This document shows positions 9,527 to 17,336 of a stretch of DNA of 64,000 bases, piece after piece. Numbering within the stretch: position 1 is the stretch's first letter; every line of letters starts with the position of its first letter. The stretch spans positions 1,699,021-1,763,020 of the forward strand of contig NZ_KB913032.1 in NCBI RefSeq assembly GCF_000384215.1, given 5' to 3'. The DNA comes from Amycolatopsis alba DSM 44262. GTDB taxonomy: Bacteria; Actinomycetota; Actinomycetes; Mycobacteriales; Pseudonocardiaceae. The position numbers and the translations under genes were made by a program. The notes under the pieces are model-generated. The model had not been told where the DNA came from, did no database searches, and was given only the letters and a program-made list of their open reading frames with translations.

Positions 9527-10131
9527 CCGCCACCGCCGACACCGAAGCCGACGATGTCACCGAGACCGAAGCCGAGACCGAGACCACGGCCGAATCCGTC
9601 GCCGAAGAGACCGCCGAACAGCCGTCCCGGCGGCCGAAGCTGTCACTGATCCTGCTGGTCGCGGCGGCCGTGCTGGTCGCGGCGGGGGTGTGGTTCACCC
9701 TGGAGGCGAGGTCGATCTCGGCCGCGCCGTCGGCGGCCAACACCGCGCTCACCGACGTCGGGGCCACCGCCGAGGTGAACTCCGCGGTGACGGTGGCGCT
9801 CAACAAGGTCTTCTCCTATTCCTACGACCGGACCGACGTCACCGAAAAGGCGGCAGCTTCGGCGCTGAGAGGCAAGGCGCTGGAGTCGTACAACCAGTTG
9901 TTCGCCCAGGTCAGGGAAAAGGCTCCGGCACAGAAACTCGTGCTTACCACTCGCGTCTCCTCATCCGCCGTCCAGGAACTCGGCGGCGGTAAAGCGCGAC
10001 TGCTGGTATTCCTCGATCAAGCGGCGACACGCGCCGACAACAATTCGTCGACAACGGCCGCGGCCCAGCTTTCGATCACCGCGGAACGCGAAGGCGACAA
10101 TTGGGTCATCACCGATCTCGTCCCCCGGTGA
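9523..10131 (+). CDS. Mce-associated membrane protein 2
   Basis: Second Mas-type protein, 202 residues. An acidic Thr/Glu-rich cytoplasmic leader (about 1-35) precedes one membrane helix (about 42-62, LSLILLVAAAVLVAAGVWF) and an exported SnoaL-like alpha/beta domain (ALTDVGATAEVNSAVTVAL..FSYSYDRTD). It is translationally coupled to the previous gene by ATGA. It closes the tight part of the mce operon; the next gene is 62 bases further on with its own ribosome site. Confidence 0.82.
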   Translation: MTATADTEADDVTETEAETETTAESVAEETAEQPSRRPKLSLILLVAAAVLVAAGVWFTLEARSISAAPSAANTALTDVGATAEVNSAVTVALNKVFSYSYDRTDVTEKAAASALRGKALESYNQLFAQVREKAPAQKLVLTTRVSSSAVQELGGGKARLLVFLDQAATRADNNSSTTAAAQLSITAEREGDNWVITDLVPR

Positions 10132-10193
10132 CAAAACGTCATTTCCCCATTTCGTCCGCTTTGCAGAACACGAGAGAAAACGAGGAGAAACCC

Positions 10194-10853
10194 ATGTTCG
10201 GTCGAACGCGCCCGAAAACCGTCCGCCGTCGCCTCGGCACGGTAGTCGCACTCACCGCCGCAGCCGCCATGGCGGGCTCCCTTGCCGCCACCCCGGCCCT
10301 GGCGGACGACCCGGTGGAGATCCCGGTGTCGTACACGGTCACCGGGAAGACCACGGTGAAGAAGACCGGCGGCACCCTCGACCTGGGCCCCGGCCAGCTC
10401 AACGGCGCACTGGTCATCGACGGGGACAACGTCGGGATCCGGGGCGATCTCGCGTTACCGCCGTCCACCGCGAACATCTCGCTGGTCTCGGGTGTCTTCA
10501 AGATCAAGGCCCGCGTGCGGATCCAGCCGACCGGCCCGGTCACCGGCACGCTGGCCAACGGCGACCTGACCACCCGTTCGCAGGCGAACATGCTGATCGA
10601 CAACATCGTCGTCGGCCTGTTCTACCCGGTCATCCCGCTCCCGACGGTGCCGAACGCCTGCAAGACGGTCAAGCCGCTCGACCTGACCCTGGTGTCGAAG
10701 AACGTCGACCTGTTCGCGGAGACGATCCCGTCTTCGGGCGTGTTCACGATCCCCGAGTTCAAGGACTGCTTCATCAACGACCTCGCGCTGGGCGCGTTGA
10801 TCTCCGGTCCGGGCAACACGATCAACCTGAACATGAAGTCGAACCTGTCCTGA
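10194..10853 (+). CDS. Secreted protein with a C-domain shared with the gene at 13398
   Basis: 219 residues. GAGGAG at 10182 precedes ATG 10194, and an Ala-rich signal peptide ends near ATPALA at about residue 36. I do not recognise a named family. The mature part looks all-beta. Its features align in order with the second half of the protein at 13398: LPPS / MPPS, then PTG, a Cys about 60 residues later, PLDLTL / PIKINL, F-T-(I/L)-P-x-F-x-x-C, and a final SGPGN. The two cysteines (about 156 and 191) may pair. Its position after the mce operon suggests an exported partner in lipid handling; that role is inference. Confidence 0.75.
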   Translation: MFGRTRPKTVRRRLGTVVALTAAAAMAGSLAATPALADDPVEIPVSYTVTGKTTVKKTGGTLDLGPGQLNGALVIDGDNVGIRGDLALPPSTANISLVSGVFKIKARVRIQPTGPVTGTLANGDLTTRSQANMLIDNIVVGLFYPVIPLPTVPNACKTVKPLDLTLVSKNVDLFAETIPSSGVFTIPEFKDCFINDLALGALISGPGNTINLNMKSNLS

Positions 10854-10946
10854 CGTTCGTGAGTGGTGAGGACGGCTAGGGCGGACCCGTATTTGCCTAC
10901 CTGCGCCTGACCTGCGCGTGGGTGGCGGTTCCGCGGCTGCCGGGCC

Positions 10947-10995
10947 CGACGGTGAAGGAATCAGGACGTTGAACGTCCTGATTCCTTCACCGTCG
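10947..10995. repeat. 49-bp palindrome, family C (ggacgttgaacgtcc core)
   Basis: Arms 10947-10970 and 10972-10995 are 24 bases each and perfectly complementary around one central g. The core is ggacgtt-g-aacgtcc and the outer part contains ggtgaaggaatc. The size and core are the same as in the element at 11196-11244. Confidence 0.85.
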
Positions 10996-11017
10996 CGGGC
11001 TCACGCCGGTCTCGGTT

Positions 11018-11072
11018 CTTGATCAACGGAAGATCCGGGACACTCACCGTCCCCATTCCTCCGTTGATCAAG
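11018..11072. repeat. Palindrome, family D (cttgatcaacgga ends)
   Basis: Arms 11018-11041 and 11049-11072 pair over 24 bases with four mismatches near the centre. The outer 13 bases (cttgatcaacgga) are perfect. A second member lies at 31950-32004 with the two arm variants swapped. Confidence 0.75.
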
Positions 11073-11109
11073 GTCGTGCCGGTCACGCCCTGGGGCAGAC
11101 GGCGTGACA

Positions 11110-11148
11110 GGGGAAGATTCCGGACGCTCAACGTCCGGAATCTTCCCC
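11110..11148. repeat. 17-bp perfect hairpin (ggggaagattccggacg)
   Basis: Arms 11110-11126 and 11132-11148 are perfectly complementary with a 5-base loop. The inner ggacg/cgtcc resembles the core of family C. Confidence 0.8.
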
Positions 11149-11195
11149 GCTCGACCGCGCCGCCATCCAGCACAGGCTTCACCCCGCACCGAGAC

Positions 11196-11244
11196 CGAGT
11201 GTGGAGGATTCAGGACGTTGAACGTCCCAAATCCTCCACACTCG
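11196..11244. repeat. 49-bp palindrome, family C
   Basis: Arms 11196-11219 and 11221-11244 (24 bases each, two mismatches) sit around a single g. The outer part is cgagtgtggaggatt and the core ggacgttgaacgtcc. The left half recurs at 31870-31893 attached to a different right half. Confidence 0.82.
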
Positions 11245-11334
11245 ACCGCCAGTCGCACCAGTGGGTGTAAATACGGGTCCGTCAGAACCGGCCTCACCAC
11301 TCACGAGGTTCTCGCTTCAGGTACATAGGCGGGT

Positions 11335-11381
11335 GTGAAGGCCTCCTTCCCTCAGCTGAGCCGAGGGAAGGAGGCCTTCAC
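11335..11381. repeat. Hairpin, family A (gtgaaggcctcctt)
   Basis: Arms 11335-11353 and 11363-11381 are 19 bases and perfect, with a 9-base loop. This is the family A arm (gtgaaggcctccttccctc). It lies between the palindrome mosaic and the 3' end of the RCC1-type gene, so it may serve as a terminator for that gene. Confidence 0.85.
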
Positions 11382-11429
11382 GGATCGTCGCGAGACCACT
11401 CGGCCTCCACACTCGACGGCCTCGCAGTC

Positions 11430-12404
11430 TCAACAGAAGTACGGCGCGGTCGGGTCGACCAGCGCGACGCCGGTGCTGTCACCTGCGGAAATGGCGTAGA
11501 CCGCAGGGCAAACGCCGGAGAACTTCCAGAAGTCCGTCGGCGGTTCCGTGCTGGTGTCCCGGCTTTCCGACTTCACGTTGCTGCCCCAGGCGAAGACGCT
11601 GCCGTCGGACTTCAACGCGACGTTGTGGTTGAAACCCGCGTCGATGGCGACGACGCCTGACTGCGCCTCCGGCGGGACCGTGGCCTGGCCGTAGCCGTTG
11701 TCACCCCAGGCGATGACGCCGCCGTTCTTCAGCGCGATGCTGTGCCGGAAGCCCGCGGAGATCGCCGATACCCCGGACGTCGCCGCCGCGGGCACGGTGA
11801 TCTGCCCCTTTCCATTGCTGCCCCAGGCCACGACGCCGCCGTTCTTCAGCGCGAGCCCGTGGTCGCCGCCGGCCGAGATCGCGGAGACGCCGGACGAAAC
11901 CGTTGCGGGAACAGCGGTTCGCGAACCCCAGCTCAGCACGCTGCCGTTCGTTTTGAGCGCCAGGTTGAAGTACGCGCTGGTGGAGATCGCGGTGACCCCC
12001 GAGGTCGCGGCGGCCGGGACGACGTTCTGGCCGTAGAAACCATTGCCCCAGGCGATGACGCCGCCGTTCTTGAGCGCGAGTTCGTGCGCCCATCCCGCGG
12101 CGATCGCCGACACCCCGGACGTGGCCGCGGCCGGAACGGCCAGCTGGCCGTAACTGTCGTTGCCCCAGGCGATCACGCCCCCGTCCTTGAGGGCCAGGTG
12201 CGTGATCGCACCCGCGGAGACCGCGCTCGCCCCGAGCGCCGCGGAGGGAATGGTCCCCTGCGCGTAGTCGTTGCTCCCCCACGGCCGCACTTCGCCGGTG
12301 AGCGCGGCGTGGGCGGTACCGGAAAGGGAAACCGTGGCGATCATTACGGCTATCGCGCAACTCGTCACGCGCCGTGTCGTGGATCGTCGATTCTCGGAAG
12401 CCAT
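11430..12404 (-). CDS. Secreted RCC1-type beta-propeller protein
   Basis: 324 residues from ATG 12404, giving a signal peptide that ends near GTAHA at about residue 33. A TTG at 12461 would add a charged segment before the signal and is rejected. The mature protein is seven RCC1-like repeats of about 40 residues (pattern WGxNxYGQ-x-x-VP, then SGVxAIxAGxxHxLALKxGGV), enough for one seven-bladed propeller. The last blade is divergent and ends in a free Cys (PYFC). A secreted propeller suggests a binding rather than catalytic role; the ligand is unknown. A palindrome TTTGTC-N7-GACAAA lies 40-58 bases upstream. Confidence 0.85.
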   Translation of the reverse strand: MASENRRSTTRRVTSCAIAVMIATVSLSGTAHAALTGEVRPWGSNDYAQGTIPSAALGASAVSAGAITHLALKDGGVIAWGNDSYGQLAVPAAATSGVSAIAAGWAHELALKNGGVIAWGNGFYGQNVVPAAATSGVTAISTSAYFNLALKTNGSVLSWGSRTAVPATVSSGVSAISAGGDHGLALKNGGVVAWGSNGKGQITVPAAATSGVSAISAGFRHSIALKNGGVIAWGDNGYGQATVPPEAQSGVVAIDAGFNHNVALKSDGSVFAWGSNVKSESRDTSTEPPTDFWKFSGVCPAVYAISAGDSTGVALVDPTAPYFC

Positions 12405-12443
12405 GCGCGAAATGTTAACCCGGCTCCGCCGATCGGCCGCGTC

Positions 12444-12462
12444 TTTGTCACCGCCGGACAAA
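12444..12462. promoter_or_regulatory. Interrupted palindrome TTTGTC-N7-GACAAA
   Basis: Perfect 6-bp arms at 12444-12449 and 12457-12462 are separated by 7 bases, 40-58 bases upstream of the RCC1-type start. The same arm and spacing are found in the mce upstream region (681-699). The rest of 12405-12689 between the divergent genes is AT-richer than average and otherwise shows no feature I can name. Confidence 0.35.
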
Positions 12463-12689
12463 CTTCATAATCGCATTCAGCGCGCACTGACAAGAACGAA
12501 CGGGCTACTCACCCACTCCGAAACATGTCGACATGAATCCTTGTTACGTACATAACTCGCGGGTAACCTCGGTTTACCCCACCACCGAGAAAGCTGCTCA
12601 GGTCGAGCATATTTGATCAGAAAAATCCGCCGAAAGGCGCATGGGGAAAGCCGCCCGAGACGTAAACTGGATCAAAGGAGATGACAGGT

Positions 12690-13316
12690 ATGTCCCGCAG
12701 ACTTGGCAAGTTGTCAGCAGGCGTCGCCACCACCGGCATCGTGATGGGCGCGGTCGCCGTGCTCACCGCCGGCACGGCCGCCGCCGCGACCACCTATGCC
12801 ACCGGCACGGTCGCCTACATGTGCAACTTCCCCGGTATCGGCCAGCAGCAGCTGGACGTGAAGGCCCAGTTCGACGGCCCGGCGTCGATCGCCTCGGGCG
12901 CCACCGCCACGCCCACGAACATCTCGGGCAGCGCGACCATCAACGCCACCATCAACGCCCTGCTCAACGCCGCCAACTACGACGGCGTCCGCGGCAAGGC
13001 CAACATGCCGATCACCATCACCAACGCCACCCCGGCCTCGGCGACGGTGTCGAACCTGAACGTCCCGACCCAGATCAACCCGTACGTGCCCGGCCCCCGG
13101 ACGTTCAACATCGTCCAGGACGCGGGCACCGGTGTCCCGACGTTCACCGCCGGCGCACCCGGCTCGGCGACCGCGTCGCTCGGCACCACGATCAACGCTC
13201 CGCTGGACTTCCACAAGAAGGACGGTTCCTGGACCACCTGGAACTTCAACTGCACCGTGAAGAACACCAACCCGGCGCAGAACCGCGCGTTCAGCCCGGC
13301 GATCCCGATCACCTGA
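12690..13316 (+). CDS. Secreted beta-sandwich protein (DUF6801-like)
   Basis: 208 residues. AAAGGAG at 12674-12680 is 9 bases before ATG 12690, so the ATG at 12681 is too close to be used. The signal peptide ends near TAAAA at about residue 35. The mature domain starts with a short Cys motif (YMCNFPGIGQQQLDV) and has a second Cys near the end (NFNCTVKN, about residue 186), probably a disulfide. It is rich in Thr, Asn and Ala, as in extracellular beta proteins. The layout resembles actinobacterial DUF6801 proteins; this family name is from memory. The next gene carries a similar domain at its N-terminus. Confidence 0.75.
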   Translation: MSRRLGKLSAGVATTGIVMGAVAVLTAGTAAAATTYATGTVAYMCNFPGIGQQQLDVKAQFDGPASIASGATATPTNISGSATINATINALLNAANYDGVRGKANMPITITNATPASATVSNLNVPTQINPYVPGPRTFNIVQDAGTGVPTFTAGAPGSATASLGTTINAPLDFHKKDGSWTTWNFNCTVKNTNPAQNRAFSPAIPIT

Positions 13317-13397
13317 TGAACCCTCCGTGCGGGGCGGGGACGCCCGCCCCGCACGGTCACCACGTACACAATGGCTCAAGGCAGGAGAGGAACCCCC

Positions 13398-14774
13398 ATG
13401 ACGCAGCAGGTTCGCCGGGCACTCGGGAGGTTTCCCGTTCTGGTGGGCGTCATCCTGCTCGCGGGGGTCAACGGCGCGCTGGTCTCGTCGGCGGCGACCG
13501 ACCCGACGGCACCGGCCACGCCGCCGCTGGAGGGCACGGCCACCGCGCAGCGAACCTTGGCGAACACCTGTGTCTTCCCGGATCCCGTCGGGCCGCGACC
13601 GGTCACAGTGGACACCAAGGCCACGTTGCCGAAGGTCGTCCCCACCGGGAAACCCGTACAGGTGAAGGACTTCTCCCTGACCTTCACCATCGGCGAAGGA
13701 GCGCTCGGGGCAGCCACCGAGGTCGTGGGTGGAGCGGCCGTCGAGCTCACGGCCGCGAACGGGGACAAGAAGACCCCGGTGCCGGTGTCCCTGACGATCC
13801 CGGCGACGAAGGTACCCGCCACCGGCGAACTGAAACTGGTCGCGACGGGCAAGGTTCCCGAAATCCTGCTGAACGTGCCGTCCGAACTGCGGCTGAGCAC
13901 GGGGGTACCGTCACTGGCGCTGACCGCCGCCGAAACCCCGCTCAAGCCGATCACCTGCACCCAGGCGCCGGATCAGGACACCCTGCTCGGCAGTGTCGCG
14001 CTCCTGCCTCTCGGGAAACCCAAGCCACAGCCCGGCAAGCCCGGTGAGCAGAAGAAGCAAGGGGACGGCACGCGAGCCGCGGACGACATCCACGCCAGCG
14101 GCCTGTTCCCCATCGCGTTGCAGCCGTTCGAACTGCAGGGCACGTCGTCGGTCGCGAAACTCGGCGCGTTCGCGCGCCTGAAGCCCGCGATCATGATCAA
14201 CGCCGTCTGGGAAGTCGACCTGGAGAACACCGAGGGGCCGGGAAAGGTCACCGGCTCGCTCATCATGCCGCCGAGCCGGATGACGTTCCTCGGTTACGGC
14301 TTCGTCCCGATCAGCGCGACCATGGAACTGCTGCCCGAGGACTACGCCACCGGCAACCACATCATCGACGTCAACGGGGTGGCGATCCCGGAGCCGTCGG
14401 GGAGCTCGACGGTCCTCACTCCGCTCAGGGTCTACGGGAAGCTGAGCGAAGTCACCATCAACGGGGTCGTCCTCGACGTCGGCGACCACTGCCTCACGGC
14501 CGAGCCGATCAAGATCAATCTTCGCGGCGAGAAATACGGGATGTTCACCGGCGGTGTCGTGCGCACCGATCCGAAGTGGGAGGACCCCGCCTACAAGGAC
14601 TTCACCTTGCCCGCGTTCTCCGGTTGCGGGGTGAAGGAAGACCTCGACTCGCTGCTGACCGGGATGGCGTCCGGGCCGGGCAACCAGGCGTGTGTCGGGA
14701 TCAACCAGGTCGGCCTGCCGTGGGACCCGGAACGCAAATGCCCCAACGTCGAACCGCCGGTGGCGCGCCGCTGA
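13398..14774 (+). CDS. Two-domain secreted protein combining the folds of its two neighbours
   Basis: 458 residues from ATG 13398, with AGGAGAGG at 13383 before it. Signal or anchor at about 13-35. Domain 1 (about 50-200) opens with TCVFPDPVGPRPVTVDTKA, like the CNFPGIGQQQLDVKA start of the protein at 12690, and ends at ITCTQ. A Pro/Lys/Gln linker (about 206-225) follows. Domain 2 (about 230-440) parallels the protein at 10194 in order of motifs, ending FTLPAFSGC and SGPGN. It is therefore probably a fusion of the two neighbouring domain types. Function unknown; an envelope role tied to the mce operon is inferred from position only. Confidence 0.75.
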   Translation: MTQQVRRALGRFPVLVGVILLAGVNGALVSSAATDPTAPATPPLEGTATAQRTLANTCVFPDPVGPRPVTVDTKATLPKVVPTGKPVQVKDFSLTFTIGEGALGAATEVVGGAAVELTAANGDKKTPVPVSLTIPATKVPATGELKLVATGKVPEILLNVPSELRLSTGVPSLALTAAETPLKPITCTQAPDQDTLLGSVALLPLGKPKPQPGKPGEQKKQGDGTRAADDIHASGLFPIALQPFELQGTSSVAKLGAFARLKPAIMINAVWEVDLENTEGPGKVTGSLIMPPSRMTFLGYGFVPISATMELLPEDYATGNHIIDVNGVAIPEPSGSSTVLTPLRVYGKLSEVTINGVVLDVGDHCLTAEPIKINLRGEKYGMFTGGVVRTDPKWEDPAYKDFTLPAFSGCGVKEDLDSLLTGMASGPGNQACVGINQVGLPWDPERKCPNVEPPVARR

Positions 14775-14784
14775 GCGGTGGCAA

Positions 14785-14841
14785 AGTCCGTGAAGGCCTC
14801 CTTGAGGGAATCAGAGTCCCTCAAGGAGGCCTTCACGGACT
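14785..14841. repeat. 57-bp palindrome, family A
   Basis: Arms 14785-14809 and 14817-14841 are 25 bases and perfect (agtccgtgaaggcctccttg...), with a 7-base loop. It begins 10 bases after one stop and ends 24 bases before the convergent PucR-type gene stop, so it could terminate both. It is almost identical to 58932-58988. Confidence 0.9.
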
Positions 14842-14865
14842 TCCGAACGTACTCGCACAAGCAGG

Positions 14866-16149
14866 CTAGGACCCGCTCGGCGTCCACTGTGGACTCTTGC
14901 GCGGCGCCGGAAGAACCTCCGGCAGCGCATAGCCCTCGGGCGCCGAGGCAGGAGTGACACCGGCCCGCAGCGCGAGCTCCATTTCGAACCGCGCGCCAGG
15001 GTCGCGCAGGTGCTCGCCGAAGGTCGCCTGCAGCTGCCGCATGCGGTACCGGACGGTCTGCGGGTGCACCTGGAGGCGCTCGGCGATGTCGACGACGTTG
15101 CCCTGGCTGTCGAGCCAGGCACGAAGCGTTTCGAGCAGCCGTTCCTGCTGTTTCCCGGTCATGTCGGCGAGCGGGGCGAACAGGCGGTCGCGCAGCTGGC
15201 GGGTCAGCACGGAGTCGGCGTTCACGAGCAGGGTGGCGAGGTGCTCTTCGGCGCGGATCACGCGCCGGACCGGGATGATCCCGCGTCCGGAGAGACGCAG
15301 GGCGTCTCGTGCCCAGCGCAGCGAATCGGCGACGGAGTCCAGCGGGCGGCACGGGCCGATCGACAGCCGGTAGTCCGGCAGCGCGGCCTGCAGGGTGGCG
15401 AGGCGGGCTCCGGAGATCTCGCCGGGAACGAGCAGACGCGGCTCAGCGCAGTCGAGTTCGGCGAGGACGTCCGAATCCACGGCGTTGTGCCGCCGCGGTC
15501 TGACGTTTTCGTCGATCGGGTGCAGCACCACCGGTGTCGCGCGTTCAGGCACCGGCCAGCCGGTCAGCTGCGCGAGTTCCGCGATCGCCTTCGACGGCGC
15601 GGGCGGGGTTTCCAGCACCAGGTGCAGCAGCTTGCGGCGCCACGTGTCCAGCGCGCCCGCGGTGCGCGCCTTGGCTTCGAGGTAGCCGTCCAGCGCGACG
15701 GACGCGAGTTCGTCCATGAACGCGAGCATCGCGTCGGCCAGTTGCGACATCACCGCGGACGAAAGCCCGCTGCGGCGGCCGACCCGCATGATGCGCCGCC
15801 ACGAGACCCGTGCCCCGACGCGATACGCGGACTGGAGGGTGTCGAGGCTCCGGCCCTCCCGCATCTCGTTCTGCCCGAGCCGGTGATGGACCTCGTGCGA
15901 CTGCTCCTTGGAGACGCTGGGATCGGCGATCTGGGCGACGAACAGCGTGATCGCGTACTCGACGCCCGCGCGGATCGACTTGCCGTAGGGCCCGTCGAGC
16001 GGGCGCGCGTACGCGGGGATGGTCGCCCGGATCTCGTCGACGATCTCGTTGGCGAGACTGCCCAGTTCCGGTCGCAAAATGTCGGCAAGCTTGCGAGGTA
16101 GCGACGCAGGATGCTGCGCAGCGTGTTCGATCCCGCGCTCCACCGACAT
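14866..16149 (-). CDS. PucR/CdaR-type helix-turn-helix transcriptional regulator
   Basis: 427 residues from ATG 16149, with AAAGGAG 5 bases upstream; the longer frame to 16365 lacks a ribosome site. The N-terminal half is helical (RLGQNEMREGRSLDTLQSAY). The middle resembles the degenerate GGDEF-like region of PucR proteins. The C-terminus has the PucR-type HTH (LLETLRAWLDSQGNVVDIAERL, then HPQTVRYRMRQLQ). Such regulators often respond to small metabolites. Several TGACA/TGTCA palindromes upstream suggest autoregulation. It may also act on the arginase or mce genes, which is speculative. Confidence 0.85.
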   Translation of the reverse strand: MSVERGIEHAAQHPASLPRKLADILRPELGSLANEIVDEIRATIPAYARPLDGPYGKSIRAGVEYAITLFVAQIADPSVSKEQSHEVHHRLGQNEMREGRSLDTLQSAYRVGARVSWRRIMRVGRRSGLSSAVMSQLADAMLAFMDELASVALDGYLEAKARTAGALDTWRRKLLHLVLETPPAPSKAIAELAQLTGWPVPERATPVVLHPIDENVRPRRHNAVDSDVLAELDCAEPRLLVPGEISGARLATLQAALPDYRLSIGPCRPLDSVADSLRWARDALRLSGRGIIPVRRVIRAEEHLATLLVNADSVLTRQLRDRLFAPLADMTGKQQERLLETLRAWLDSQGNVVDIAERLQVHPQTVRYRMRQLQATFGEHLRDPGARFEMELALRAGVTPASAPEGYALPEVLPAPRKSPQWTPSGS

Positions 16150-16198
16150 CGCAGCTCCTTTGCTCCGCCCAGCGTCCCGCCATCCCACGATCGTCGTG

Positions 16199-16291
16199 AG
16201 GTGACAACGAACACATCGCGATGTCGCTCTTGAATGTGTCACCTTTCGCAGAAGAAACCGTTTTCTTGTCAAAGCCGTGACAAAATCACGG
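16199..16291. promoter_or_regulatory. Cluster of palindromes upstream of the PucR-type gene
   Basis: Arms aggtgaca (16199-16206) and tgtcacct (16237-16244) enclose the perfect 12-mer acatcgcgatgt (16213-16224). Further on lies ccgtga-N5-tcacgg (16275-16291). All lie 50-142 bases before the regulator start and look like operator sites, possibly for self-regulation. The remaining sequence to 16380 contains two more TGACA/TGTCA words (near 16309 and 16333). Confidence 0.4.
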
Positions 16292-16380
16292 TGCATCCCT
16301 GAATTTTGATGACAAGTGCCCGGCAAACGCCCCGTGTCATACGTACGAACGGCCGAAGCGACCAAGTTCGTGACGGAGTG

Positions 16381-17175
16381 TCACTGCGTTTCGGTGAGCA
16401 ATTCACCGAGTACTTCGAGCACGGGCTCCAGCGCGCGCACCTCGGTACCGACGCATTCGGTGATCCCGGCGCCGACGACCTCGAAGCCCTTCAGCCCGCG
16501 AAGCATCGCCACCAGACGCTCGATCGTCAAGCCGCCGGGTTCCGGGAAGTTCAGTCCGTCGAACTCGCCAGGGTCGAGCACGTCGAGGTCGAGGTGGACG
16601 TAAATCTTGTCCGAGCCTGCCAGCCCGGCGGCGACGTCGTCGGCTTCGACGACCAGCCCGCGGTCGATCGCGGCACGCTCGGCGTCGTCGAAAGCCCTGG
16701 TCCCGGCCAGGACGACGCGACCGGGTTCGAGCGGCGGGTTCGCGGCGAAATCCGGGTCGCCCTCGCCGAGCAGCGACCGCAGCACCATGCCGTGGAACGC
16801 GCCCGACGGCGACGTCCCCGCGGTGTTGAGGTCGGCGTGCGCGTCGAACCAGGCGACGCCGAGACCGGGACCGAAGCGGTAACGCGCGACCCCGATCGGG
16901 ATCAGTTCGACGCCGCAGTCCCCGCCGATGGTCAGCACCGGCCCGCCCGGCGCCTCCAGCGCGGCGAGCTGCGCGGCCCGGTTCCCGCCGGTCAGCACCT
17001 CGCGGTTGGCGATCCCGTCGACCGCGGGTGAGGTCTCGCGGGTCTGCCGGATGTGGTGCACCGGTACGCCCAGCACGTGGCCCGCGAGCTCGGCGAGCGC
17101 GACGCAGCCGTCGGGCATCTCCGGCGCGCGCTTCGTCAGCGCGCCCTGAAACTGGGGTACGGCGTTGATCAGCAC
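16381..17175 (-). CDS. Arginase-family (ureohydrolase) protein
   Basis: 264 residues. The ureohydrolase signature blocks appear in order: TIGGDCGVELIP (about 84-95), WFDAHADLNT (about 110-119) and HLDLDVLDP (about 196-204), which supply the Asp ligands of the dimanganese centre. The first block has Cys where most arginases have the metal-binding His (GGDH). The enzyme probably hydrolyses a guanidino compound such as arginine, agmatine or a relative; the substrate cannot be assigned. It reads away from a cluster of three palindromes that separates it from pyc. Confidence 0.82.
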   Translation of the reverse strand: MLINAVPQFQGALTKRAPEMPDGCVALAELAGHVLGVPVHHIRQTRETSPAVDGIANREVLTGGNRAAQLAALEAPGGPVLTIGGDCGVELIPIGVARYRFGPGLGVAWFDAHADLNTAGTSPSGAFHGMVLRSLLGEGDPDFAANPPLEPGRVVLAGTRAFDDAERAAIDRGLVVEADDVAAGLAGSDKIYVHLDLDVLDPGEFDGLNFPEPGGLTIERLVAMLRGLKGFEVVGAGITECVGTEVRALEPVLEVLGELLTETQ

Positions 17176-17235
17176 CGGTCCACGTTAGCGGCGGCCGCAA
17201 GTCCGTGAAGGCCGGCGGCCGGGGTGTGGTGGCAC

Positions 17236-17288
17236 GTTGCGAAAGCCACTTTCGCAACGCTGAAGGTTGCGAAAGTGGCTTTCGCAAC
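17236..17288. repeat. 53-bp palindrome, family B (gttgcgaaagccactttcg)
   Basis: Arms 17236-17258 and 17266-17288 are 23 bases and perfect, with a 7-base loop. Each arm is itself nearly palindromic (gttgcgaaag-cca-ctttcgcaac), so alternative cruciform foldings exist. A solo family A half-arm (gtccgtgaaggcc) lies just before it, near 17201. Confidence 0.88.
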
Positions 17289-17336
17289 CTCGGCGGCGGG
17301 CTGGGAGCGAGCGGTCACCCCAAGGCCCGGCGAGCA

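Larger units (their letters stand above)
10857..11306. repeat. 450-bp palindrome mosaic with 38-bp terminal inverted repeat
   Basis: The ends 10857-10894 and 11269-11306 are inverted copies of each other with about 5 mismatches in 38 bases; both contain cggacccgtattt. Between them lie four separate palindromes, listed individually. There is no coding frame and no transposase, and I see no clear target-site duplication. The block fills the gap between two convergent genes. A related, partly inverted copy lies at 31805-32104. A non-autonomous MITE-like element or a gene-end recombination mosaic would both fit. Confidence 0.6.
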
